Origin: Imbricaverruca yamaguchii
Lineage: Eukaryota > Arthropoda > Thecostraca > Neoverrucidae
Assembly: GCA_034440575.1 (NCBI GenBank)
Contig: JAOTOL010001548.1
Coordinates: 1,213,501 to 1,277,500, forward strand
Direction of reading: 5' to 3'
Length of the DNA stretch: 64,000 nucleotides
Shown here: positions 1-12,700 of the stretch, one piece after another
How the letters are laid out: each line of letters opens with the position of its first letter
How positions within the stretch are numbered: the stretch's first letter is position 1
Position numbers and translations under genes: made by a program
The notes under the pieces: model-generated
What the model was told of the DNA's origin: nothing
Database searches by the model: none
The model's input: the letters and a program-made list of their open reading frames with translations, nothing else

Positions 1-155
1 CCCACTGCCTATTGCTTTTGTTTTAAAAGGGCAAGCCAAGTGAAAAATCACTGCGAAGACTATCTGAAGAATGTATTCATGGAAACATGCCTTCGAAATG
101 TTAATGCTGAGCAAATCTTTGCCTTCAAAGATGTAATTGATTGCAATGAGCTAAC

Positions 156-332
156 AGGGGCGGGGATGGCCGAGTGGTTAAGGTGTCAGGCTATGGGTAC
201 CAGAGGTCCCGGGCTCGATTCTAACGCCACTCAGGACATTTCCCAATCCCGCGTCCCAACGGCGAAACAGTGTGGGCGGCGCCATTAGCCGTGAATGTGC
301 ATAAAGTGTGTCGTGAACCAACCAATAAACAA
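156..332 (+). mobile_element. tRNA-derived SINE (family A), complete copy with target-site duplication
   Basis: The head resembles a Ser/Leu-type tRNA: A box TGGCCGAGTGGTTAAGG and B box GGTCCCGGGCTCGATTC. The body contains TTTCCCAATCCCGCG and the tail ends CCAATAAACAA. A perfect 13-bp duplication, GCAATGAGCTAAC, flanks it at 143-155 and 333-345. Pol III transcription and LINE-driven retroposition are known for this class. Confidence 0.85.
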
Positions 333-375
333 GCAATGAGCTAACCCTGATAAATTATTCAACACGCGGGTTCAT

Positions 376-568
376 TCTTCTTCTTCTTCTTTTTTTTTTT
401 TTTTTGGGGGGTTCACGATGCACTTTGTGCATATTCACCACTAATGGCACCGCCCACACTGTTCCGCCTGTGGGCCGCGGGATTGGGAAATGTCCTGAGC
501 GGCGTTAGTGTCTAACCCGGGACCTTTGGTACCCATAGCCCGACACCCCACTCGGCCATCCCCGACCC
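376..568 (-). mobile_element. SINE family A, reverse copy
   Basis: This is the same body as the copy at 156-332 in inverted orientation, with a long T/pyrimidine run (its A-rich tail) at 376-404. The imperfect flanks AACACGCGGGTTCA (361-374) and AACGCGTGGGTTCA (569-582) look like an aged target-site duplication. The A box has lost some bases. Confidence 0.78.
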
Positions 569-889
569 AACGCGTGGGTTCAAAACATAGGTGTAGGTAT
601 CTGAAAATTATTGCGAGTACATTAGCATTGAGGCCCACAGGGATTTGGGGGGATGCCACATAGGGTCCCATGGCAAAAGTTGAGATAGTTGGAGGGGTAA
701 AGCCAACATTGGTGCAGAGGAGAGCCAAGTGGCGTCCCAAAAGCATACAGACTTGCACCCGTGATTGAAAACGCATGCTGCTGTGACGCCGCACTATTAA
801 TACCATTTGGATGGGGACGGCCTCACATGCGGTCGTGCAGAACCGTGGGTTCTTCTGCGACGCATTCAACTGCCAAAGCGCATAGCGTC

Positions 890-1012
890 GCAAACCTGTC
901 ACGCCGATAAGTGGACTGGATAATACCTCCGGTCGCGATATTCGAACCCACAATCTTGCGATAAGGAGTCCAACACTCTACCGACCAGGGGTGTCGATTT
1001 CTATCCTTTTTG
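890..1012 (-). mobile_element. tRNA-like SINE head
   Basis: On the minus strand, TGGTCGGTAGAGTG and GTGGGTTCGAATAT have the spacing of Pol III A and B boxes. The acceptor stem does not pair as in a functional tRNA. A similar A-box-like piece (GCGGTAGCTCAGTCGGTGGC) lies on the minus strand at 1845-1870. Confidence 0.4.
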
Positions 1013-1410
1013 TGGGGGCCATGGCTCCACCAATGTTGATCTTGCCCCCCATGTTGATTTGGGCCACCCAATAACCTATGCTGTTTTAGGCTGACAAGAA
1101 AGCTAAAGGAGAAAAAAAGAAAAACGCCATGCTACATAGAAAACTTAGTTATGGTAACCAGTATATTTTGTACTGTAAAGAAACAGATTAGGCTTAGATA
1201 GTGGACTCCCCGACCATGAACCAGCCCCACCAAAACGTGGGCTTCGTCCCCCCTAATGTTAGGCACCAAGGAAATACCTTCAACCATCGTCATCACAGCT
1301 CAGGCCAGCTGTGCTCCGATGCTCCATCAAGGCCGATGTGTTTTAGCCTGCATATGGGCGCAGAAATATTTTATTCAAGCCGTTGTGTGTTTGTTGGCGT
1401 TTAGAGTGAG

Positions 1411-1463
1411 GGGAGGGGGACGGTGACGTTGACGATGACGATGATGATGATGATGATGTTGAC

Positions 1464-1512
<49 letters not shown>

Positions 1513-1558
1513 GCGATGACGATGACGTCGACGATGACGTTGACGATGACGATGGACC
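1411..1558. repeat. GAC/GAT trinucleotide-hexanucleotide microsatellite
   Basis: A run of GATGAC units with interspersed GTTGAC. It creates a His/Arg-rich open frame on the minus strand that is not a gene. Confidence 0.95.
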
Positions 1559-2911
1559 CGACTACGCTGTGTCATTGTAGTCGCATGCTATGACTAACAG
1601 TTTTTATGTTGACATGCACGGTGTACTGCTCGTTTGCTTATGTGACTTCACCTGTTACTAGACGATTTTTCCCGTTGACGATGATGCTGGATAACCATAA
1701 GCATACATATCATCAAATAAAAATAAGAATTATTGAGGTCTGAAAATATAGTGGACGAAATCCGATAAGTTTTTGATTGGGGAGGGGGAGGGGGTCCAGT
1801 ACACTTCGGCTCCACCAATTTTCTAAAAAATCGACACCCCTGCCACCGACTGAGCTACCGCGCCCCCACATATCGTATTGAACTGTCAGAAGAAACCGTG
1901 TCATGTAGTCATGCAACGCCAGTCAGTCTTCACCTACAGATGAAGTAGCTTCGGCCACGAAAACAGAAACAACATGAATTCGTAAATAGGCAGTGCCCAC
2001 TTGTCTGTTGTAATCACCTGTCTAAGCCCAGCAACAATCCAGAACGACCCAAGGCCGCGAAAATGTAAACAAATCGGCCCAGCTTCGCTTTGAGCCAGGG
2101 CAAGTTTTGGTAATTAATGTCCGGCGAAGATCGACCAGTTTAAGTAGAGGTAGGGGCATCGCAGGCAGGCTGACAAGACAAAATTGGCCGTCAGGATCTC
2201 TTCCAGGAGAGGGGGCGACGGAAAAAACATTTTACGAAGATCACTTTGCGCCGAAAAATGTATGGTGGAATGGTGGAAATCCCCAAAATGTTTTACTTCC
2301 TCTTGTGTAACTTTTCTAAAGGGTGAACTCACCCTCTCCCTTGGCTGCGCCTCTGCTGCCCGTGATTGGTGCACATCGGTGGGGCTCTCGTAAAAAGAGT
2401 AGAATCCAGGGCGCTCGAGCGACGGTGGCGCTCTCCAGACTGGTGCATTTTGCAAATACGGCTAAAGTATAATTGAAACACAATCAACAGCATTGTGAGT
2501 AATTTTTAAGACATGCAGGAATCTTACTTCCGTAATTTAGCAGACCGACCAGAGCAGCGCCGAACACACGTCAAATATGCCTCAAATATGCCGCTGTTTA
2601 CAAGCTGTGAGCCATGGCGGCACCCATATTCAGGCGCTCATTGTGAAGCCACGTCACGTCACGTCACGTCGTCCATGGTGACCCGGCATTTCGCCTTCAC
2701 GCGACTGCCAAGAGCGTGACTCCGCACGGTGCTGTTTTCCTGGTAACAATATAACGTCCGTACTGGTAATATCCGCAACATGGGAGACCCCTGCCCGCCT
2801 GTTGACTTGCTCAACCGACGACCTTTATGGCACCTGATACCGGCAGGATAGACTATTGAGCGGCAGTCGCGATTTATCATCGAACTAGAATTAAAGTGAG
2901 AGGCTGTCCAG

Positions 2912-3035
2912 CTACATAATGCAAAGGGTTTGCTTGGCTATTGAACCATATTATACAATAGGTTTGCCTGGCTATCCAGCCATCTTACGCACTAGGTTTG
3001 CCTGGGTATACAACCATATTATGCAATCGGTTAGC
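2912..3035. repeat. Short tandem repeat, 3 diverged copies of about 45 bp
   Basis: GGTTTGCYTGG followed by CTATTGAACC- or TATACAACC-like sequence and ATATTATGCAAT recurs three times. No gene is seen between 2 kb and 3.5 kb. Confidence 0.6.
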
Positions 3036-3552
3036 CGGTGAGATCGCGCTGTTAAGTTCATGCATCATACATTGGCTCATCCAGCCATCTAGTTTCGAGG
3101 CTTCCAAATCTGTCCGAAAGTTGCCGGTTTATGAAAAATGCATATTTTTCTGAACTGCACTGGACATCTGAGGGTGTACCTATATATGAAGGCACACCGA
3201 TTCCAAGTAAATTGCTTGCATATAAAACTAAATGGAAAATGGCTTTATTTGCACTTTGCACCAATAGCATCAACGGATAATGCAATTACAATGCATCAAC
3301 AAATGATGCTTGCGTGCTGGTCTTCCGGCTCCTGACTTAAGAAGATATTAGTGTTTTATTGAATGAACAATGAACATCCATCCGACAATCCAAAACGAAG
3401 GCGACTATCGGACGCCCGCTGGTCTTCCCAGTCTGAGCCAGCTTACGTCGCCATGGTAACAACAGGATGCAAAGGTGAACACAGCGGGGCTGTCTGGTCC
3501 CCTCCAAGTTCTTCAGTGGAGCAAGACGACCTGCGCCAGCGACGAGTCGACT

Positions 3553-3712
3553 TCATGAGCCGAGCCACCACAGTTTGACGGTGTTCTCGAGCAGACGTTT
3601 GTCAGTCAGCCCGGCGTGCCCCTCATCCTCGTCGTCGTCGCTCGAGTCGACGACTGTGCGCAAGTGTCGTTGTCCGGACGACGTGGCCAACACGGGCAGC
3701 CACGGGTGTACA
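3553..3712 (-). CDS. WRAP53: WRAP53 exon 9 (C-terminal)
   Basis: The acceptor CCGACAG joins T-GTA-CAC to give [17 protein letters not shown], matching the family's last blade. An acidic stretch (DSSDDDEDE) and the end KLWWLGS-stop follow. The first 22 exon bases with the acceptor are repeated ten more times upstream, in intron 8. Confidence 0.94.
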
Positions 3713-6700
3713 CTGTCGGTACGGCCACGGTCAGGCGACGGCACGGGCAGCCATGGGTGTACACTGTCGGTACGACCACGGTCAGACGACGGCACGGGTG
3801 TACACTGCCGGTACGGCCACGGTCAGACGACGGCACGGGCAGCCATGGGTGTACACAGCCGATACTGCCACGGTCAGACGACAGCATGGGTATACACTGC
3901 CGGTACGGCCACGGTCAGACGACGGCACGGGCAGTCACGGGTGTACACTGTCGGTACGGCCACGGTCAGACGACGGCACGGGTGTACACTGCCGGTACGG
4001 CCACGGTCAGACGGCGGCACGGGCAGCCACGGGTGTACACTGTCGGCACAGCCACGGTCAGACGACGGCACGGGCAGTCACGGGTGTACACTGTCGGTAC
4101 GGCTACGGCCAGACGGCGGCACGGGTGTACACTGCCGGTACGGCCACGGTCAGAAGACAGCACGGGCAGCCACGGGTGTACACTGCCCGTGGCTAAGGGA
4201 GAAGAGAGGAGAGGAAAGGAGAGGAGAGACAGAGACAGAGACAGAGACATAGACAGAGACGGAGACGGAGATCATAATACAATGCAACGCCCAAGCATGC
4301 AAACTCGTGACCTGAACAGGACATTGAAAAGTTATAACAATTTTGAAAGTGTGGCTGAAGTTTGGCCTCCAGTTCCTTCATATGCCCCATGCGGCACATA
4401 AGCGGTCATATAGTGGTCAGACTGACTTGACACTATGGAGCACATACACCGACACACAGTGGTCAGACTAACCTGACACCATTGCAACATTCCCGGTGGG
4501 CGGTGAACTTGCGTATGTTGGGTAGAACCAGAGCGTCATCAAAGTCGCTGGGGGATGCCTGCGTGTCCCATACCTGAACACAGCCCTCGCTGTCTCCTGA
4601 AACGCATGCCACCATTAATCATCAACACAATCCTCACCATTTCCTGGAGCACAAGCTAACATAATTATCAACACAGTCCACGCGTCTCCTGGAGCACGCG
4701 AGAACAATGTTAAACATAGCCCTCGCAGTCTCCTGGAGCACGAGACAACACGATCCTGAACACAGTCCTTACAGTCTCCTGGCACACGAGCCAACGCAAT
4801 CCTCAACACAGCCATTAGTCACGTGAAACACGAACTCCCAGTCCTGGATGCAGAACACTTTGTCTTGTGCTAGGACCGACCAGACGGTATTGTACAGGAC
4901 CCCCACTGTTAACTTTCAATACCACTGAACCATTCTCATAAAAACGTTCCGGCCCAAACAGGTCACATTCACGAGCTTGATGATAGATCATACCTTGGTT
5001 ATGGGTGCGGCAAGCACGAACCAACACACAACTGCGGTTCATGATTCAATAAAAACACAGCATCAGATATTTGTATCAAAATTATCTCCAACAAGATGAG
5101 CTCTCGAGGACACCGAAGCCGTCGCACGACACAATGTGTGTTCGTCGGTGGCGTTTTAGCATCATAAGTGTCCCGGCATCGCCGCCAACGCGCGTCACGT
5201 CACGGCACGCAGCGTCCGGTCTCACCGCTGAAGAGATGACGACCGGTGACGTCACAGTCGAAGTACATCCGCTGGTTGGTGACGACGGTCCGCTGCATGC
5301 TGTACAGGATGTGGCCCAGGTTACGCAGGTCCCAGCACAGGATCTCCGGGTCCTGCCGCCGGCCAGCAGTGACGTCATACGAAGACGTCACAAGCGGCGC
5401 AATCCGCACGTATTTCGACATGACCAGGAACGCACCAACATCGCATATTTTTGAGGACCCGCGGACCTACGCACTTCAAGAACATCATAAATTGACAAGC
5501 TTAAGAAGTTCTGGGCAGATGGTTGCTAGATGCCATACACAAAGTATAAACACTGACAAAGCTAAGGCAACATTCGCAAACAATCGGACACAGGATGTCA
5601 GTAAAATTGCAGGAACACTGAAGATAGTGACTATTGATTGCTTGATTGACGATGCAACACAAACTTGAGATAATATCGGGAATGAGAAAGTGAACAATAA
5701 GATACTTAGTCACACATGCAAAGTTACAGCAGACATACCGATGATGTCGGGCAACACCATTGGCGCAATGATACCCGCACAGAGATGATGAACCTTCCCG
5801 TCACCTCGTGAAACCTGCACAGCGACCGAGTATCTCCCTGCAACCTCAAAAGACCTGTACAGCGACCGAGTATCTCCCTGCAACCTCAAGAGACCTGTAC
5901 AGCGACCGTGCACCTTCCGGCCACCTAGTGGGAGCTGTATCACAGCAGCGCACCTTCCTGCCACCCAGTGGGAGCTGTGCCACAGCAGTCCACCCTCCTG
6001 CCACCCAGTGGGAGCTGTACAGCAGCAGCGCACCTTCCTGCCACCTAGTGGGAGCTGTACAATAGCAGCGCACCTTCCTGCCACCTAGTGGGAGCTGTAC
6101 AATAGCAGCACACCTTCCTGCCACCCAGTGGGAGCTGTACCACAGCAGCACACCTTCCTGCCACCCAGTGGGAGCTGTACAACAGCAGCGCACCTTCTTG
6201 CCACCTAGGGGGGGAAAAAAAAAAAAGCGCACTTTCCTGCCACCCAGTGGGAGCTGTACAACAGCAGCGCACCTTCCTGCCACCTAGTGGGAGCTATACA
6301 ATAGCAGCGCACTTTCCTACCACTCAGTGGGAGCTGTACAACTGCAGCTCACCTTCCTGCCACCTAGTGGGAGCTGTACAACAGCAGCGCACCTTCCTGC
6401 CACCTAGTGGGAGCTGTACAACAGCAGCACATCTTCCTGCTACCTAGTGGGAGCTATACAATAGCAGCGCACATTCCTACCACCCAGTGGGAGCTGTACA
6501 ACAGCAGCACACCTTCCTGCCACCTAGTGGGAGCTGTACAATAGCAGCGCACCTTCCTACCACCCAGTGGGAGCTGTACAACAGCAGCACACCTTCCTGC
6601 CACCTAGTGGGAGCTGTACAGCAGCAGCCCACCTTCCTGCCGCCTAGCGGGAGCTATACAACAGCAGCGCACCTTCCTGCCGCCGGAGTAGAGCCGGGTG

Positions 6701-9700
6701 CCGTCGGGCGAGAACTGCAGGTGCGTCACACCGCCCGTCTGGCCCTGCATCACACAGAGCGCCGTCCCGTCCGCGGAGCTGTACAGTCCTGCGGCAGTCG
6801 CGCACAGTAGGTACACTGCACAGTCGGTACACTGCACAGTCGGTACACTGCACAGTCGGTATACTGCACAGTCGGTATACTGCATATTGGCACAGGACTG
6901 CGGAGCTGTACAGTCCTGCGGCAATCGCGCACAGTTGGCACACTGCACAGTCGGTACACTGCACAGTCGGCACACTGCACAGTTGGTACACTGCACAGTC
7001 GGTACACTGCACAGTCGGTATACTGCACAGTCGGTACACTGCATATTGGCACAGGACTGCGGAGCTGTATAGTCCTAACGGCGTCGCGCAAAGTTGGCAT
7101 ACTGCATAGTCAGTATACTGCACAGTTGGCACACTGCACAGTCGGTACACTGCACAGTCGGTACACTGCACAGTCGGTATACTGCACATTGGCACAGGAC
7201 TGCGGAGCTGTATAGTCCTACGGCGTCGCACAAAGTTGACAGAGTCGGTATACTGCAGTTGACGTACTGCACAGTAGGCTTGCTGCACGGTCGGCATACT
7301 GCACAGTCGGCATACTACAGTTTGCATACTGCACATTGGCGTAAGCCGTACAGTGCCACTGAAGTCGTGCACTCCTGGCATACTGCGCATTGTCATATTA
7401 CTGTGGAGGCGCGCAGTCCCGCTATAGTCCCGCGCTGTTGGTATACTGCATATGGTCAGACTACACGTCTGCTGTCGGGTTGCTGCACGGTGTCAGGATA
7501 ACGTGACATATCGCACACCGACGGGATATGCCAATACTACGTACTGTCGAGATACACGGATACCGCCGGCAATTCCACACTGTCGGGATACGCCAGGACT
7601 ACGTACTGTCGAGATACACGGCTACTGCCGGCAACTACACACTGTCGGGATACGCCAGGACTACGTACTGTCGAGATACACGGCTACTGCCGGCAACTAC
7701 ACACTGTCGGGATACGCCAGGACTACGTACTGTCGAGATACACGGCTACTGCCGGCAACTACACACTGTCGGGATATGCCAATACTACGTACTGTCGAGA
7801 TACACGGATACTGCCGGCAACTACACACTGTCGGGATACGCCAGGACTACGTACTGTCGAGATACACGGCTACTGCCGGCAACTACACACTGTCGGGATA
7901 CGCCAATACTACGTACTGTCGAGATACACGGATACCGCCAGCAACTACACCCTGTCGGGATACGCCAATACTACGTACTGTCGAGATACACGGATACCGC
8001 CAGCAACTACACCCTGTCGGGATACGCCAATACTACGTACTGTCGAGATACACGGATACTACTGGCAATTACACACTGTCGGGATACACCAGGACTACAT
8101 ACTGTCGAGATACACGGATACTACTGGCAACTACACACTGTCGGATACACCAGGACTACGTACTGTCGAGATACACGGATACTGCCGGCAACTACACACT
8201 GTCTGGATATGTCAATACTACGTACTGTCGAGATACACGGCTACTGGGCGCATACTGCATACTGTTCAGACACGGTATCGGATCGGGATTATCATATGCA
8301 TCCTTGCCCTTTAACCCGCGTCGTCTCGGGGAGGGGTTGGTAGGCGCCCTCCTCAAGGTTTTCCGCGGATAGTGAAAGACCAGTGCGCGGCAGCGCGCCG
8401 AAATTTGGCATACCTGCTCCCACACCAATTTGGCATGTTGTGCAAAAATGCTCAGGCCATTTAGGGTCAACGAGTTAGTCAAGGTCAAGTGAGGTTACCT
8501 CCAGAAAACTTCAACCAGTCGTCACACTTTAACGGATGATATATCTTAATGAAACTTTCAGCGTTTGCGTATCTTTAGGGACGACACGAAACACTTCAGA
8601 GGTATTTTTTCTTCCGTTTTGGATTACATATAAGTTTTGCATATTTGTCCATTAGAGTAGAAATCGATGATGCTGGATAAGGTATGGATTTTCTGAGGGC
8701 AAGTTGACTTCGAACATTTTTCCCGTCCGCTCTACCCATCAGAAAAAAACAAAGAAAACACAAAAACTCAAAATTTTTAAAGTTCCCAAAAATACAACTT
8801 TTATTTTTGGTGGGCAAAAATTTCCGGGCCATGTTAGACTTCGCCTTCCTTTTCTGGTTCCAAATAATACTTGTTCTTTCAAATCACCCCCAAAATGGAC
8901 TCCCCAGAGCCAAAAACATGATGTAAGTCGTGAAAATATAGGCCCCCTAGTGACATCACTTTTTGGGAAAAATATATCGGGGTGGCGTCTGGTCCTACTC
9001 GTCAAACGGTTTCTGATGACACCTCTTTCGTTTTCGTGTGACACTTAGTTTGGAGACTAGAGAGTGTGGGGGGTCCTATCGCCCCCCCCCTGGCCCGAGA
9101 CGGGGTATGATGGTACGACCGGAAAGACGGGGAGGGCTAAGCAGAAGCGAGGGCCCTTGACATAATTAAATACACTGTGCGGATGTAGCACATCGCATTA
9201 TTATATTTTTCGGTCACCTACCCGCAATTGTTTACAATCACCGTGCATACACAGAATCAAGCACACAAGACACACGCCGAGGCTTCATTTTTTGGTGCAC
9301 TCGTGCGACAGTTTTCTGCACGCGCTCCCTGTCTGGTTCCACCCCATAGCGTGTACCCATGGTCAGTACAAACTATTTCCGGACCCGGTGAACGGAGAAC
9401 TGCTCCAGCAACAAGGCGATGCCATGCTTTCTGAGCGCGTCACTGGAGAGAAAGACCAGCGAAGTGGCAGAGCCGGCCCGTGAACACCGTGCAATAGGAG
9501 CTGGTCAGTCAGCGTCAATCCCACTACATGCAAAACACTTCCCAGCTGCTGCCACCACCTGAAAGGTGGGATATCGTGGCGACATCACCTACTGAGCGCA
9601 GGTGGGAGCCGACATAATTACCTATCGACCTGAGGTAGGAGCCGACGGCGTAGATGTCAGGTGCTGCGGCGCTGAAGCCGATGCAGGAGACGATGCCGGG

Positions 9701-12700
9701 CTGGGCGGCCATGCTCTTCTTGTCTGTCGGCACGCACGGGCGGCTGCGTCAGTTGGGCGGCGCAGCATCACCGGCAGGCTGGAGTAGCTCGGTGGCACCA
9801 TGGTTTCGACCCGAGCGCTGTGTGGCCAAATTCGCGACTTCAGCCGTCGTGGCAAGGGTGTGAACATAATTCAAAATTGAGAAAACTTTGAAATCACGAG
9901 TAGTCGTGAAAATTGGAATTTTGACCTTCTCGAAATAAGGAATCAGCTGAATGCAATTCAATTTCCATAGTCTATCAACAGTTTGAGATGGCATTTCAAT
10001 TTATATCCTGATGGATACACGAATAGGGAGGGAGTACTTGGACACACCGCAGAGTCGCTTTGGAGACATTGCGGAGTCCCATTCCAAACGACATCGATTC
10101 TGCGATAACTATTTTCCATTCAGCCCCATGTCCTGCTGCACATCGGTTATAAGATCGAGATCGAACAGTGCTGGGAGGTGCACATGATCTTACATCCTTC
10201 CGCGATGCATTGTATTGCAGCGTTGTAGACACCTGCAATTCTACTGACTTCAGTCAAATTCCACATCAGGCCGAATACAAACATAAAAAATCATTGAAGA
10301 GATGAACGCCGCGTCGAGCACCAGCCTGTTTCCTACTGGGACAACAGGCATCTGGGCAGAACAGGCAATGTACAGCCCACCATCAGCAGGTGAGCCAGTA
10401 ACGTACAGCCCACCATCAGCAGACGAGCTGGTAACATACACCCCACCATCAGCAGGCGAGTCAGTAACGTTCAGCCCAACATCAGCAGACGAGCCAGTAA
10501 CGTACAGCCCACCATCAGCAGGTGAGCCAGTAGCATACAGCCCACCATCAGCAGGTGAGCCAGTAACATACGGCCCACCATCAGCAGGCGAGTCAGTAAC
10601 GTACAGCCCACCATCAGCAGGTGAGCCGGTAACGTACAGCCCACCATCAGCAGGTGAGCCAGTAACGTACAGCCCACCATCAGCAGACGAGCCGGTAACA
10701 TACAGCCCACCATTAGCAGGTGAGCCAGTAACGTACAGCCCACCATCAGCAGGTGAGCCAGTAACGTACAGCCAACCAGCAGCAGGCGAGCCGGTAACAT
10801 ACAGCCCACCATCAGCAGGCGAGCCGGTAACGTACAGCCCACCATTAGCAGGTGAGCCGGTAACGTACAGCCCACCATCAGCAGGTGAGCCAGTAACGTA
10901 CAGCCCACCATCAGCAGACGAGCCGGTAACGTACAGCCAACCAGCAGCAGGCGAGCCGGTAACATACAGCCCACCATCAGCAGGCGAGCCGGTAACATAC
11001 AGCCCACCAGCAGCAGGTGAGCCGGTAACATACAGCCCACCATCAGCAGGCGAGCCGGTAACGTACAGCCCACCATCAGCAGGTGAGCCAGAAACATACA
11101 GCCCACCAGCAGCAGGCGAGCCGGTAACATACGGCCCACCATCAGCAGTAGAGCCGAGCTATCGCCACATACGCAGCGACATGTCACGAGGCTTCACTGT
11201 GGATGACGCCAGCAGCACTTCGGTATGTAACATTTCGAAGGAGCGGCGTGATGCCGCGGACTGAAATTCGCCAGTTGGTCGTAGAAGGTCTGGATGCAAT
11301 GTTCGTATACACTCTGATACTTGGTCGCACAAGATCAGAGTGGATTAAATATTCCCGTGGAAAGATTGCACCCCTCTAACCGAGAAAGGTCCTCTTCCTT
11401 TTCCCGTTCAACGGCTTTTTCAGCCAAGGGCTGAACATGTCGTTAGGTTTAGCTCAGGGACATTGGCGTCCCCTCAGAGGAAAAGGCGCTCTTTCAGCAT
11501 ATTCGAGTGCACAACCTTCCTCCTTTACCACCCCCCTCCCACACACACACAAAGAAACTTCAGTTGATAGCGCCACTCCAGACCAGTCTGTCATGGGAAA
11601 TTTCTGGATCTGCATCTCCGCCAACTGACTAGCCACTTTCACCCCCCCCCCCCCCCACCCTATCCCAGCCCCACCTGTCCCAGGCCCGTGGCGACGTCAA
11701 TGCGCGACGTTCGGAGCTCACCCTTCAGCTTTCTCGTCTCCAGCTGACGGCCGGGCCGGCCAACGTCGAACAGCGCCAGAGAGCTGTCGAAGCCGGCGTA
11801 CAGCCGCTCACCGGCCGGGTCGAACGCCACGCTGTAGGCGGCCGCCACCTCGTCCACGCTGCGGCAGAGGGCGAGACCATGCTCAGAGACACCTCGTCCT
11901 CACTGCGGCAGACGGCGAGACCATGGTCAGACACCTCGTCCTCACTGCGACAGACGGCGAGACCATGCTCAGAGACACCTCGTCCTCACTGCGACAGACG
12001 GCGAGACCATGCTCAGAGACACCTCGTCCTCACTGCGGCAGACGGCGAGACCATGCTCAGAGACACCTCGTCCACACTGCGGCAGACGGCGAGACTATGC
12101 TCAGAGACACCTCGTCCTCACTGCGGCAGACGGCGAGACTATGCTCAGGGAAACCTCGTCCTCACTGCGGCAGACGGCGAGACCATGCTCAGGGAAACCT
12201 CGTCCTCACTGCGGCAGACGGCGAGACCATGCTCAGGGAAACCTCGTCCACACTACAGCAGACGGCGAGACCATGCTCAGGGAAACCTCGTCCTCACTGC
12301 GGCAGACAGCCAGACCATGCTCAGAGACACCTCGTCCTCACTGCGACAGACGGCGAGACCATGCTCAGGGAAACCTCGTCCTCACTGCGGCAGACGGCGA
12401 GACCATGCTCAGGGAAACCTCGTCCTCACTGCGGCAGACGGCGAGACCATGCTCAGGGAAACCTCGTCCACACTGCGGCAGACGGCGAGACCATGCTCAG
12501 GGAAACCTCGTCCACACTACAGCAGACGGCGAGACCATGCTCAGGGAAACCTCGTCCTCACTGCGGCAGACAGCCAGACCATGCTCAGAGACACCTCGTC
12601 CTCACTGCGGCAGACGGCGAGACTATGCTCAGAGACACCTCGTCCACGCTGCGGCAGACAGCCAGACCATGCTTAGGGACACCTCGTCCTCACTGCGACA

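Noticed and set aside
160..235. A functional tRNA gene
   Set aside because: The A and B boxes are present, but the anticodon arm and acceptor stem do not fold, and the segment continues into the SINE body with a target-site duplication.
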